Source: Cytophagales bacterium
Lineage (GTDB): Bacteria > Bacteroidota > Bacteroidia > Cytophagales > Thermoflexibacteraceae
Assembly (NCBI GenBank): GCA_004294445.1
Contig: REAZ01000020.1
Span: forward strand, 1-64,000
Direction of reading: 5' to 3'
DNA: 64,000 nucleotides
Shown here: in pieces, positions 1 through 9,413 of the stretch
Layout: every line of letters begins with the position of its first letter
Numbering within the stretch: the stretch's first letter is position 1
Made by a program: the position numbers and the translations under genes
Notes under the pieces: generated by a model
Told to the model about the DNA's origin: nothing
Database searches by the model: none
What the model saw: the letters and a program-made list of their open reading frames with translations, nothing else

Positions 1-255
1 CATAAAGCTATGGATTTGAGTGATTTTTTGTGTTTCCAATTCAAAAATACACTTTTTTCATAGCTTTTTCTTGTATATTATCCCAAGTTCACGTTAACCA
101 AACAAAGTTTTAGGCTTTTCAATTTTATGATTTGTTTTAGTAAGCCAAGTATTTAAAATTCCACTTCTACCTACAAATTTGACAATTTTTTGCTACTCTC
201 CAAAATTAATCGTAGTTTTACACAAGCGTTAATAAAAACAGACACACCCAAAGCA

Positions 256-1161
256 ATGTCCATAGATTTAAGCAAAGTAAAAGAATATGGCAACATAGAA
301 ATGCTTGCCAAGCAAATGGTAGAAGGCTTTATTACGGGCTTGCACAAGTCGCCCTATCATGGTTTTTCGGTGGAGTTTGCCGAGCATCGCCTCTATAATA
401 CGGGGGAAAGCACTCGGCACATAGATTGGAAGGCGTACAACAAAACTGACCGCCTTTATACCAAACGCTATGAGGAGGAAACTAATTTGCGCTGCCAAAT
501 ATTGATAGACAACTCGTCTTCGATGTACTATCCTGAAAAGACGTATGGCAAAATCCGATTTAGCATTTTTGCGGCGGCTTGCCTATCGTATATGCTTCAA
601 AAACAGCGTGATGCAGTGGGTATTTCTACTTTTGCCGAAGAAATAGAATGGCAGTCGCAGGTCAAATCTACGCCTTCGCACATTCATAATTTATTCGTAA
701 AGCTCCAGCAGCTATTTGAGCAAGTCCCTCAAAACAAAAAAACCTCTGCCGCCCAAGTGATTCACCAAATAGCTGACAAGATTCACAAGCGTTCTTTGGT
801 GATTATTTTCAGCGATATGTTGGAAAATACCTCACAACAAGAAGAAGTTTTTTCAGCTTTGCAGCACCTCAAACACAATCAGCACGAAGTCTTGCTCTTC
901 CACGTACTCGACGAAAAAACGGAGCTAAATTTTGACTTTGCCGAACGCCCGTATGAGTTTATAGATTTGGAAACCAACGAAAAAGTAAAAATTAACCCCA
1001 CACAAATCAAAGAATATTATAAAGAAAACATTACCAATAAGTTCCAACGCCTGAAGCTAAGATGCGGTCAGTACAAAATAGACTTGATAGAGGCAGATAT
1101 TGGCAAAAATATAGACCAGATTTTGCTTCCCTATTTGATAAAAAGAGGTAAAATGACGTAG
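256..1161 (+). CDS. DUF58 domain protein (VWA-like, MoxR/BatA-associated)
   Basis: Protein of 301 residues of the DUF58 family, cytoplasmic proteins usually encoded with a MoxR-type AAA ATPase and Bat membrane proteins. The N-terminal half carries the typical stretch HGFSVEFAEHRLYNTGES and an RHIDWK segment, followed by a VWA-like MIDAS motif (ILIDNSSSM, DxSxS). The frame can be extended to a TTG at 190, but the ATG at 256 gives MSIDLSKVKEYGNIEMLAKQ, which matches how family members start, so I chose it. No MoxR gene lies in the window. A BatA-type gene lies 3.8 kb away on the other strand. Exact function is unknown in the family; a role in envelope stress or protein assembly is inference. 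Confidence 0.9.
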   Translation: MSIDLSKVKEYGNIEMLAKQMVEGFITGLHKSPYHGFSVEFAEHRLYNTGESTRHIDWKAYNKTDRLYTKRYEEETNLRCQILIDNSSSMYYPEKTYGKIRFSIFAAACLSYMLQKQRDAVGISTFAEEIEWQSQVKSTPSHIHNLFVKLQQLFEQVPQNKKTSAAQVIHQIADKIHKRSLVIIFSDMLENTSQQEEVFSALQHLKHNQHEVLLFHVLDEKTELNFDFAERPYEFIDLETNEKVKINPTQIKEYYKENITNKFQRLKLRCGQYKIDLIEADIGKNIDQILLPYLIKRGKMT

Positions 1162-1178
1162 TTTTTAAAATAAATTTC

Positions 1179-1186
1179 TACATTTG
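1179..1186 (+). promoter_or_regulatory. Probable -7 promoter box for the PBP1A gene
   Basis: TACATTTG matches the Bacteroidota -7 consensus TAnnTTTG and lies 21 bases before the ATG at 1208. I see no good TTG at the -33 position, so this is a weak call. Confidence 0.4.
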
Positions 1187-1207
1187 TCCTAACATTTTAA
1201 ACTGCTT

Positions 1208-3499
1208 ATGTACTTCAAATATATAAAATTGGCTTGGCTTGGTTTTTTTTCAGTTACATGCTTTGCCTTGCTTTGGTTCGTTTTAGTTGGTACTGACTTT
1301 TTAGGGCTTTTTGGGGGTATGCCCGACCTTACTAAGTTGGAAAATCCCGAAAGCGAAATAGCTTCCGAGCTATATTCTGCTGACGGAGTGTTGCTTGGCA
1401 AGCATTTCAGAGAGAACCGCAGTCCTATAGAGCATGACAAAATTTCTCCTAACTTGCTCAAAGCCTTGTATGCTACAGAAGATGTGCGCTTTGAAAATCA
1501 TTCGGGTATAGATGCCAAAGCTACTTTTGCGATTATCCCCTCCCTGCTCATGGGCAAGCGGAGAGGGTCAAGCACTATCACGCAGCAGTTAGCCAAAATT
1601 TTATTTAAGACTCGTACTGCCGAAGAATTAGAAGGTGGCTTGTCAGATACACCACTCATAGGTTTTCTTATTTCCAAAACAAAAGAATGGATTTTGGCAG
1701 TTCGCTTAGAGCGTTCTTATACCAAAAAAGAACTCGTTACCATGTACCTCAATACCGCAGAGTTCAGCCAAAATGCTTATGGTATTCAGGTGGCGGCGCG
1801 TACTTATTTTAATGTTTCTGCTGATAGTGTAAATTTGTTGCAGGCAGCCTTGCTTGTAGGAATGCTCCAGAACCCCACTACTTTTAATCCTGTTCGCCGT
1901 CCTGAAAAAGCGATAGTTAGGCGAAATACGGTAATAGAGCAAATGGAAAAGTACGATTTTATTAGCTCGGCAGAGGCAGACTCTATGAAACTTATGCCCA
2001 TCAAACTCAATTTGGGCGATGCGGGCGACCACAATGCAGGTTTGGCACCCTATTTTAGGTCTTACAGTGCCAAATATTTGCAAGCATGGTGCAAAAAAAA
2101 TGGTTATGATTTGTACTCTGACGGTTTGAAAATTTATACTACCATCGACTCGCGCATGCAACGCTTTGCAGAGGCAGCCATAGACACGCACATTCGTCAG
2201 TTGCAAAAAGAGTTTATTATTCATTGGAAAGGGCGAAATCCTTGGATAGACGAGAATGGCAGGGAAATCAAAAATTTCTTAAACATTGCGCAAAAGAAAA
2301 CTGAACGCTACAGAGATGCAAAAAGAATATACGGAGATGATAGCCTTAGCATCGCAAAAGTGATGAATACACCCGTAAAAATGAAAGTTTTTACTTGGGA
2401 TAACCCTAAATTTGAGAAAGATACAACCCTAAGTCCGATAGATTCTATCCGCTATTACAAACATTTTTTGCAAACGGGCATGATGGCAATGGAAGTAAAA
2501 ACAGGGCATATCAAGGCGTGGGTAGGTGGTATTAATCACAAATATTTCCAATATGACCACGTAAAGCAGGGAGCAAGGCAGCCCGGCTCTACGTTTAAGC
2601 CTATAGTTTATGCGGCTTCTATAGAGGAACAAGGCTACACCCCCTGCGAAAGAGTTACGGACATCCCGCGTACTTTTGTACTCCCTTCGGGCGGCACTTG
2701 GACGGCAAAAAATAGCTCTGGTGGCTACTCTGGCTCGTCTTATACCCTCCGACAGGCATTAGCTGCTTCCATTAATACTGTAGCAGCCTACCTCATGGAA
2801 AAGCTAAGAGACCCCAAAATAGTCATTAATTATGCCCAACGCTTGGGAATTACTACCCCTTTAGACGCTGTTCCAGCTCTTTGTTTAGGTTCGAGCGATG
2901 TTTCTGTTCATGATTTGGTCGGGGCATATTCTACATTTGCCAACAAAGGAACGTGGGTAGAGCCTAATTTTATTGTGAAAATTACGGATAAAAATGGGAA
3001 AGTTATTTTCCAAAAAGTACCACAGAAAAAAGAAGTGCTTAGTGAACAAACAGCTTATGTAATGACTTATCTGATGCGTGGTTCTAACGAAGATGGCAAC
3101 GGAACTGCTTGGGGATTAAATCGTTACAAATTTAAAAGAGAAAATGAAATAGCTTCAAAAACAGGCACAACGTCCAACTATTCTGATGGCTGGTTTATGG
3201 GCATGAGCAAAGATTTGGCGGTAGGAGTCTGGACGGGCGGCGATGACCGAAGTATTCACTTCCGCGACATCTATCACGGAGCAGGAGCGCACATGTCGAT
3301 GCCCGCCTTTGCAAAGTTTTTAGAGCAAGTCTATGCAGACCAAACCCTCCTCAAGCAATTAGGCTACAGCAAGGGTAAGTTTCCTCAGCCAGAGCAATTA
3401 TCTATAGAATTGGACTGCACAAAGTACGGAAGTCCTACGGCACGAGATTCGACAGAATATTTCGTTCCTACGGGAAATCCGTTACGGAACGATTTTTAG
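1208..3499 (+). CDS. Class A penicillin-binding protein (PBP1A-like transglycosylase/transpeptidase)
   Basis: Bifunctional murein synthase of 763 residues anchored by one N-terminal membrane segment (about residues 8-30). The GT51 glycosyltransferase domain shows EDVRFENHSG (from residue 91), GSSTITQQLAK (from about 120) and a KKELVTMYLN motif. The transpeptidase domain shows the SxxK motif STFK near residue 460, an SIN triad around 520, and KTGTT near 650. All catalytic motifs are intact and the length is normal for the family. The gene polymerises and cross-links peptidoglycan on the outer face of the inner membrane. The next gene begins one base after the stop, so the two are probably cotranscribed. 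Confidence 0.95.
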   Translation: MYFKYIKLAWLGFFSVTCFALLWFVLVGTDFLGLFGGMPDLTKLENPESEIASELYSADGVLLGKHFRENRSPIEHDKISPNLLKALYATEDVRFENHSGIDAKATFAIIPSLLMGKRRGSSTITQQLAKILFKTRTAEELEGGLSDTPLIGFLISKTKEWILAVRLERSYTKKELVTMYLNTAEFSQNAYGIQVAARTYFNVSADSVNLLQAALLVGMLQNPTTFNPVRRPEKAIVRRNTVIEQMEKYDFISSAEADSMKLMPIKLNLGDAGDHNAGLAPYFRSYSAKYLQAWCKKNGYDLYSDGLKIYTTIDSRMQRFAEAAIDTHIRQLQKEFIIHWKGRNPWIDENGREIKNFLNIAQKKTERYRDAKRIYGDDSLSIAKVMNTPVKMKVFTWDNPKFEKDTTLSPIDSIRYYKHFLQTGMMAMEVKTGHIKAWVGGINHKYFQYDHVKQGARQPGSTFKPIVYAASIEEQGYTPCERVTDIPRTFVLPSGGTWTAKNSSGGYSGSSYTLRQALAASINTVAAYLMEKLRDPKIVINYAQRLGITTPLDAVPALCLGSSDVSVHDLVGAYSTFANKGTWVEPNFIVKITDKNGKVIFQKVPQKKEVLSEQTAYVMTYLMRGSNEDGNGTAWGLNRYKFKRENEIASKTGTTSNYSDGWFMGMSKDLAVGVWTGGDDRSIHFRDIYHGAGAHMSMPAFAKFLEQVYADQTLLKQLGYSKGKFPQPEQLSIELDCTKYGSPTARDSTEYFVPTGNPLRNDF

Positions 3500-3500
3500 T

Positions 3501-4937
3501 ATGATTGAACGGAGAAATTTTTTCTTGTTTCTGAGTCTGTTTTTACAGATAAATGTTTACGCCCAATTCTCTCCAAATCAGTTACTTGTCTATCAAGAAG
3601 TATTGCAGTTAAAAACTCAAAGTGCTACAGTTCGTCTTTCCCAAGAAGATGAAAAAAGTGCTACTACTTCCTATCTTCAAAGTTATCTCTTTGTACTTCA
3701 ATTACTTGCTTCCCAAGACGATTCTCTATTTCAGGCAAATAAGCAGCAAGAAGATGAATTTTTGGAAAAAATAAGGAAAACGCCAAAAAAAACGCCAAAC
3801 TATTACTTTTTGCAGGCAGAGATAAAAATACAATGGGCTTTGGTAAAACTTATGTTTGGTGAAAATCTTTCAGCAGCATGGTCTATCAAGCAGGCTTACG
3901 ACTTACTCATTGAAAATCAAAGACTTTACCCCAAATTTCTACCTACTAACAAATCTTTAGGTTTAATCCATATTGGCTTGGGAAGCGTTCCCGAAAAATA
4001 TCAATGGTTTTTATATCTTGTTGGTTTGGAAGGCGATATAAGCAAGGGGATAAAAGAAATGCAAACTGTGATAGTAAGTGATTCCCCTTTTTCTTTGGAA
4101 ACACAAATGCTATTTATGTTAGCACAAACCTATATCTTGCATGAGCCAGAAAAAGCCTTAACTGAAATGCAGACTACTGACCCAAACTCTTTGCTATTCC
4201 AATTTATTCATACATTGGCGAGCATGAAGGCGGGAAAGCAAATTGGTATCGAGCATATTCCTAACAATAAAGAATATCTTTACAGCCCTTTATTTGATTT
4301 TCTGAAAGGAGAAATTAGCTTATTATCAGGCAATTACGAGCAGGCTATCAGTTTTTATCAGCTTTTTTTGAAAAACTATAAAGGCAGAAATTATATAAAA
4401 ACTGCTTATTATCGTTTATTTTTGGCGGCTTGGCTCTCAAAAAAAATAACTCCTACGAGCTACTTAGATTTATGCCAGCAAAAAGGACAAGCACAAATAG
4501 AATCTGACAAAAATGCACAAGATTTTGCTACGAAAAGACAGTTGCCAAACCCTACACTAATGCAAGCACGCCTATTTACTGACGGCGGAGCTTACGAAAA
4601 AGCATGGGAAATTATAGGGCTTTTAGAACCAGAAAATTTTGATTATCAGAAAGATAAAGTAGAACTTCTTTACAGAAAAGCAAGAATTTTGGATAAGCAA
4701 GGCAGCTATAAAGAAGCTATCAATTTCTATGATCAAACCATTTCTCTATCTGGAAATTTGCCATTTTATTTTGCCCCCAATGCCGCACTTCAGTTAGGTT
4801 ATCTCTATCAAAATATCTTCAAAAACAGGAAATTAGCTATTATTTACTTCAAAAAAGCACTTACTTACCCTATACACGAATACAAAAGTAGCATAGACCA
4901 CAAAGCCAAAACTGCATTAAAGCAATTAAGCAATTAA
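3501..4937 (+). CDS. Secreted TPR-like repeat protein
   Basis: Protein of 478 residues starting with a signal peptide (MIERRNFFLFLSLFLQINVYA, cleavage before Q). The rest is helical with TPR-like repeats, clearest in the last 110 residues (for example KVELLYRKARILDKQGSYKE, then a repeat ending in KNRKLAIIYFKKAL). It is likely periplasmic. It starts one base after the PBP1A stop and its 3' end overlaps the convergent BatA gene by 4 bases. No specific function can be assigned; translation coupling with PBP1A suggests an envelope role, which is inference. Confidence 0.8.
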   Translation: MIERRNFFLFLSLFLQINVYAQFSPNQLLVYQEVLQLKTQSATVRLSQEDEKSATTSYLQSYLFVLQLLASQDDSLFQANKQQEDEFLEKIRKTPKKTPNYYFLQAEIKIQWALVKLMFGENLSAAWSIKQAYDLLIENQRLYPKFLPTNKSLGLIHIGLGSVPEKYQWFLYLVGLEGDISKGIKEMQTVIVSDSPFSLETQMLFMLAQTYILHEPEKALTEMQTTDPNSLLFQFIHTLASMKAGKQIGIEHIPNNKEYLYSPLFDFLKGEISLLSGNYEQAISFYQLFLKNYKGRNYIKTAYYRLFLAAWLSKKITPTSYLDLCQQKGQAQIESDKNAQDFATKRQLPNPTLMQARLFTDGGAYEKAWEIIGLLEPENFDYQKDKVELLYRKARILDKQGSYKEAINFYDQTISLSGNLPFYFAPNAALQLGYLYQNIFKNRKLAIIYFKKALTYPIHEYKSSIDHKAKTALKQLSN

Positions 4938-7021
4938 TTTGCAGCAGTATGGGTATTCCAAAATCTCAACAATAAAATTTCAGCAAGCAAAAATAATAGT
5001 GCAGCAACGAGCATATACCTCCAAAGTGGGAAAGCTACGTTTTTCTCTTTGAACTCATTGCCAAACTTCTCATTGTCAATAGTTTCAAAAATTTGAATGT
5101 TTTTACGACCCGCAAAAATGCGTTTGAGTTCCTCTGCTGTATAGGTGTCAAAAGTAGATTCTTTTTTGTCATAGTTAAAGGCTACTGTGGTGATTTGCTT
5201 GCCATCACTTTTGCGGGTAATGATGTAATTTCCAGACTCCATATTAGTTTTCGGAATGTCTATAATCAGTTTTCCATCTGCTATGCGTTGGGGGGTAATA
5301 ATTTCCAAACCCGCTTTCCCTGTGCTATCAGTAGGAATAATTTTGAAAATATCATTTCGGCTACTTGCCTGTGCTACAGAGTCTTCCAATGTAATAGTTG
5401 CAATATTTTCGGTAAAATTATAAGACAATCTTTCGTTTCTATGGTGGCTTGAAAGAGCTATTTTATACATGACAGGTACAAAAAATGAATGTTTGGCAAA
5501 ATCTGTATATTTGCTATCCAAGGGCGATGCAAACAAATAGACCTTCCCACTTCCCGAACTTGCAGAGGTCAAAAAAGGTAGCTCATTTTTAAATCGCAAT
5601 ATCTGTGTCCCTATATTGCCCCAGTTAAGCATGGGTTGGGCTTGCGGCGTACTCATGCTCGAAGATATTTTCTCGAAAACACCCGCAAAAAATGGGTTTT
5701 GGGCTTGCGGTGCTTCCAAACTTAGCATTTGGGCAGTAGGTGCGGTCGGTGGCATACTCCGAATGGGCAAACCAAAAGCATTGCCATAGCTCTCTGCATT
5801 AGGATTTTCGGAAGGGAACAGCACTACAGTACCGCCCTTAGCCAAAAAATTTCGTAGTGTTGCCTGAAGAGCATTATCTATTTCCTTGATAGTCTGCAAA
5901 ATAACTAAGTTTGCAGTCGCAAATTGAGAATAATCTACGGCATTAATACTGAACTGCTTGACCTTAAAAAACGGTTCATTCCCATATACGTTTGGGATAT
6001 AGGCGGAGTTATCACCTGCAATATGAAGAATACGAATTTCAGGGGCTACACTTAGGGTAAAATAATAATCATTATCAAAAGTTACGGGGTAATCATCTAA
6101 GGTAATTTTACATTTTTTTGTCCCAGAGGTCGGGATAGAAAAGTTAAGCACAACCGTCTGCGAAGCTCCCGCATCAATCGTTACAGTGCTGCTCGATACT
6201 TGGTTGCCGTCAATGAATAATTTTACAATTTTGTCTGCTACCCCGTTTGTACCGAAGTGATTTATTTTCAGGTATATAGTATTATTTTCATTTACTTTAA
6301 TAAATGGATTTTCTAACCAAAGAGAGTCCACATAAATATTAGATATTTCATTGGGGCGGAGAGGAATCAGATAAAAATTATTAGTACTATCTATGTCTAT
6401 ATTTTCCAAATTGCCATTGCTTTTTTGGAAATCAGAGAACCAAAAAATATGATTATTTTTATCGCTTGTGTTATTTTCCAAATTGTTCCTTTGCTTGGCG
6501 TAAATATTTTTGAAATCTCTGCTCGTGTTGCTATAGTCTATCTTATTAAGCCTATCGCTTATTTTTCCTGCCTCAAAAAAGAAATTCAGACTCGATTCAA
6601 AACTATTGGTCAGAAGAGAAAAAACAGCAGATTTTGGAAATACTTTAAGCAGTTGGTCGGTATAGTTTAGCCCTAAGTCGAGTAGTTTTTTGTTGTCTTG
6701 CTCATTTTGCATACTGAACGAGTTATCTATATATACACTCACATAATTGCTTTGCTGTGTAGCATTCGCCGTTTTGTTGGGGATAATTGGCTGTGCGAAA
6801 GCAAGGGCTAAAGCAATAATAAAAAGGCAACGGGCAAGCAAGACCAATATGTTTTTCAGTTTATTTTTGGCATTAGAAACCGCTTTTACCTGCTTGAGAA
6901 ACTCAATATTGGTAAAATAAACCTTTTTTGGTCTTTGGAAATTGAAAAAATGAATAATAATCGGAATGGCAACAAAGCCAATAGCAAACAGAAATATTGG
7001 ATATAAAAAGGTCATTGACAA
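4934..7021 (-). CDS. BatA N-terminal domain membrane protein
   Basis: Membrane protein of 695 residues. It begins with the characteristic BatA domain: a first membrane helix, a conserved IHFFNFQRPKKVYFTNIEFL segment, and a second helix around residues 58-80. A VWA-like region follows with IDNSFSM (residues about 98-104), then a long soluble region with a class I glutamine-amidotransferase-like fold probable around residues 320-430, and a final membrane helix near the C terminus (RYMLVAALLFLLAEILLL). Family members are usually coded near DUF58 proteins, as is the case here, although on the opposite strand. The function is not established beyond a general aerotolerance or envelope-integrity association. 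Confidence 0.88.
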   Translation of the reverse strand: MSMTFLYPIFLFAIGFVAIPIIIHFFNFQRPKKVYFTNIEFLKQVKAVSNAKNKLKNILVLLARCLFIIALALAFAQPIIPNKTANATQQSNYVSVYIDNSFSMQNEQDNKKLLDLGLNYTDQLLKVFPKSAVFSLLTNSFESSLNFFFEAGKISDRLNKIDYSNTSRDFKNIYAKQRNNLENNTSDKNNHIFWFSDFQKSNGNLENIDIDSTNNFYLIPLRPNEISNIYVDSLWLENPFIKVNENNTIYLKINHFGTNGVADKIVKLFIDGNQVSSSTVTIDAGASQTVVLNFSIPTSGTKKCKITLDDYPVTFDNDYYFTLSVAPEIRILHIAGDNSAYIPNVYGNEPFFKVKQFSINAVDYSQFATANLVILQTIKEIDNALQATLRNFLAKGGTVVLFPSENPNAESYGNAFGLPIRSMPPTAPTAQMLSLEAPQAQNPFFAGVFEKISSSMSTPQAQPMLNWGNIGTQILRFKNELPFLTSASSGSGKVYLFASPLDSKYTDFAKHSFFVPVMYKIALSSHHRNERLSYNFTENIATITLEDSVAQASSRNDIFKIIPTDSTGKAGLEIITPQRIADGKLIIDIPKTNMESGNYIITRKSDGKQITTVAFNYDKKESTFDTYTAEELKRIFAGRKNIQIFETIDNEKFGNEFKEKNVAFPLWRYMLVAALLFLLAEILLLRFWNTHTAAN

Positions 7022-7120
7022 TATTTTATTAATAATGATTTTTTTGTTTGTGCCTAATAGCTTTTCTGTGTGCTAAATAACACAATTTTTTTGTCAAAAT
7101 CGATGAGATTGATTGTTTTC

Positions 7121-7546
7121 TTATTTTTGGCGTGAATCCCGCATTTTTTTCAATGCAAGGAGCATTTTTTTTTCGATAAAAGCAAATGCTGCTTTATCTT
7201 TGGCGACATAAGCAATACCGAGAACAGCGGGAGGAGAGTTCTTCTCAAAAATGAGTGATTTGTGCAGACGATATACTTCTTTGAGCTGCCTACGGATACG
7301 ATTTCGGTCTGTAGCCCGTTTAAAATTTCGTTTTGATACAGAAAAAAGAACTTGAGGATATATGAACGGAGGAATGGGAGCATTTGGAGTAACTTGCTCA
7401 TTATCAATTTTATCAATCCATATAATTTTGAAAGGGTACAAAAAAACATTCCCGCCGAGCTTTGCACTTTGAGCGGGATTAAAAAGTGTATCTATCAGTT
7501 TTTTACTGCGTAGTCTTTCAGATTTGGGAAAACGGTGCAGTTTCAC
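7121..7546 (-). CDS. rnpA: Ribonuclease P protein component
   Basis: Protein of 141 residues that binds the RNase P RNA and helps mature tRNA 5' ends. It is recognised by the N-terminal FPKSERLRSKKLIDTLF segment, the VSKRNFKRATDRNRIRRQLKE signature with the RNR motif, and a basic C terminus. There is a family-typical insertion between the first strand and the RNR motif. It is downstream of rpmH, the near-universal order, with one extra small gene in between. Confidence 0.97.
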   Translation of the reverse strand: MKLHRFPKSERLRSKKLIDTLFNPAQSAKLGGNVFLYPFKIIWIDKIDNEQVTPNAPIPPFIYPQVLFSVSKRNFKRATDRNRIRRQLKEVYRLHKSLIFEKNSPPAVLGIAYVAKDKAAFAFIEKKMLLALKKMRDSRQK

Positions 7547-7573
7547 TTAATAAGATGTTGCTGATAAGATGAA

Positions 7574-7705
7574 TTACTTAGCTGCTGCTTTCTTTGCTTT
7601 TTTACCTTCACGTCTCATTACCGTTTCAGCTTTTGTAATCTGTGCTTTGTGGTAATTGAGAATTTCCGAATTCTTTGTAATTTTCTTTGCTACTCTTGCT
7701 TTCAT
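7574..7705 (-). CDS. Small basic protein between rpmH and rnpA
   Basis: A 43-residue open frame starting MKARVAKKITKNSEILNYHK and ending EGKKAKKAAAK, with ATG at 7705 and TAA at 7574. It fills the gap between rpmH (25 bases upstream) and rnpA (27 bases downstream) on the same strand, so it is almost certainly cotranscribed. It is very rich in Lys, Arg and Ala and has no Cys or membrane segment, the composition of a ribosome- or RNA-binding protein. I do not recognise a named family. The spacing, start codon and composition argue for a real gene. Confidence 0.6.
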   Translation of the reverse strand: MKARVAKKITKNSEILNYHKAQITKAETVMRREGKKAKKAAAK

Positions 7706-7730
7706 AATGAACAATTTTAAATTGTGTTAA

Positions 7731-7889
7731 TTAACCTTTGTGGCTTTTTTCGTCGGAAACAGTAAGTTTCTTTCTACCTTTTTCCCTACGGCTTGCTATC
7801 ACGCGTCTGCCGTTTGCAGAACTCATTCTTTCTCTGAATCCGTGCTTATTTCTACGCTTCTTGTTAGAAGGCTGGAATGTTCTTTTCAT
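7731..7889 (-). CDS. rpmH: 50S ribosomal protein L34
   Basis: Protein of 52 residues: [20 protein letters not shown] at the start and [19 protein letters not shown] later, the unmistakable L34 pattern. It is first in a minus-strand operon with the small basic protein and rnpA. The C terminus has a short extra tail (VSDEKSHKG). Confidence 0.97.
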   Translation of the reverse strand: MKRTFQPSNKKRRNKHGFRERMSSANGRRVIASRREKGRKKLTVSDEKSHKG

Positions 7890-7959
7890 GACCTATCTAT
7901 TTTTTTGTTAATTGCTAATAATCACCACCTTTTTATTGAAAGGCTGTTTTTTCGGACTG

Positions 7960-7992
7960 CAAAGGTAGTGATTGTTTTTTATTCTTTCAAAA
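7960..7992 (-). promoter_or_regulatory. Promoter of the rpmH-rnpA operon
   Basis: Read on the minus strand, TTTTG ends at 7988, followed by 20 bases and then TACCTTTG (7967 to 7960). This matches the Bacteroidota -33 TTG and -7 TAnnTTTG elements. The -7 box is about 70 bases upstream of the rpmH start. Confidence 0.7.
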
Positions 7993-8098
7993 TTTGTTGT
8001 TTTTTTTTTTGATAAATCACTTCGCCAATCTGGTTGGAATAGATAAAATTTATTTATATTTACCAATAATCCCAAGAATAAACCATTATTATTTAGAT

Positions 8099-9406
8099 AT
8101 GAAAAACTCATTCGGACTGCTCATCATTATTTTAGCTTTTATGTATGCTTGCTCACCTGCACAGAAAGAGCAAGAGAGTGAAACGTTTAATCCAAAATTC
8201 AAACTTACTCCCGCCGACAAGATAAAGTTTAACTCCTTTGTGGATTGCAATATGGCAGAGGCGTGGATTGGCGACACTTTTCGCATTTTCCCCGGCAAAT
8301 ATGGAGAAGACCCGCTTTGGGGAGATGCCAAAGATTTGAAGTTTGCGGATGGCAAAAACGCAGACGAAGCCTTTCGTAGGGGCAAAGAAAGTTTTTTCAA
8401 TCCTAAAATGCCTTTAAATGCACCTATCGGGCAGGAAGGCTTGCATGGGGCGGTCTGGTTCGAAACGGTCTATCAGGATAGCAAAGACGCATCGGGGAAA
8501 ACACTTTATGCCGTTTATCATAACGAAAACTACCCCTCTACCTATCCTTATGACTCCCTGACGGGGCAAGGCTACAAAAATGCAAAATGGCCGCAAGGCT
8601 TGCAAGGTGCTAAAAGCCCTGCGGCAGTGTGCAGAATTGGCATAATGAAGTCTGCGGACGGCGGCAGAAGCTGGGAAAACAAAGGCATCTTTATAGAAGA
8701 CCTTGACACACGACTGATTTTGAAACCACACAATACTTCTAATACTTTTGCAGGAGGCGTAGGCGACCCTTCGGCAGTGGCAAATGGCGATTACCTTTAC
8801 TTATTCTACGGGGAATATGGCTATCCAGAAATATATAATGAAGCTACTTATGACAGGAAAACGGAATGGGCGGGGCAGTGTATAAGCGTGGCAAGAATTG
8901 CTTTGAAAGACTTGGATAACCCACAAGGCAAGGCAAAACGCTGGGACGGTAACGATTTTACTATTCCTTTTAACGGCATTGGCAAGCCTATCTCTGCTCT
9001 GCAAATCCCGACAGAGGCAGGCGGAGGCGCAGCATCTTCGCCCGAAGGTGGCTTTCATTGGGGACCCTCAGTGAGCTGGAATACGTACCTGAACTGCTGG
9101 GTAATGCTTATGGGCAAGGTAGTTGGCACATCTTGGAAGGGAAGTCAGGTATATATCTCTTTTAATAAAAATGCCGATTTTAGCGACCCCAAAAGCACGC
9201 AGGAGTGGACAAAGCCGCAACTTTTATTTGAGAAAGAAGGCTACATACTTTGGTACCCTTCCCTTCAGCCGCTCAATACTCCTGAGGACATCAAAGAAAA
9301 AAACACTTGTCTGCGTTTGGGTAAGAAAGCGAGATTTTTTGTCAAAAGGATTAAACCTAATGATGACGAATATGCATCAGAGCATACTATTGAGTTTGAA
9401 AAATAG
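8099..9406 (+). CDS. Secreted lipoprotein, sialidase/GH43-like beta-propeller
   Basis: Predicted lipoprotein of 435 residues. The signal peptide MKNSFGLLIIILAFMYACS has a lipobox-like cysteine at residue 18. An upstream non-ATG start at 7994 exists in frame, but only the ATG at 8099 puts the signal peptide at the N terminus. The mature part contains an Asp-box-like SADGGRSWE and sections typical of five-bladed propellers of glycan-acting proteins (GDPSAVANGDYLYLFYGEYG, GFHWGPSVSWNTYLNCWVML). Exact family and substrate are not clear. It converges with a GH140-like gene, so a role in glycan recognition or hydrolysis at the cell surface is plausible inference. Confidence 0.75.
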   Translation: MKNSFGLLIIILAFMYACSPAQKEQESETFNPKFKLTPADKIKFNSFVDCNMAEAWIGDTFRIFPGKYGEDPLWGDAKDLKFADGKNADEAFRRGKESFFNPKMPLNAPIGQEGLHGAVWFETVYQDSKDASGKTLYAVYHNENYPSTYPYDSLTGQGYKNAKWPQGLQGAKSPAAVCRIGIMKSADGGRSWENKGIFIEDLDTRLILKPHNTSNTFAGGVGDPSAVANGDYLYLFYGEYGYPEIYNEATYDRKTEWAGQCISVARIALKDLDNPQGKAKRWDGNDFTIPFNGIGKPISALQIPTEAGGGAASSPEGGFHWGPSVSWNTYLNCWVMLMGKVVGTSWKGSQVYISFNKNADFSDPKSTQEWTKPQLLFEKEGYILWYPSLQPLNTPEDIKEKNTCLRLGKKARFFVKRIKPNDDEYASEHTIEFEK

Positions 9407-9413
9407 TGGCTAA

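Noticed and set aside
1-67. Inverted repeat AAAGCTATG / CATAGCTTT at the left edge
   Set aside because: Nine-base arms 46 bases apart in AT-rich DNA; too weak to call.
1706-2224. Long minus-strand open frame of 172 codons
   Set aside because: Lies entirely inside the PBP1A gene, whose motifs are intact; no family likeness and high Cys/aromatic content typical of antisense frames.
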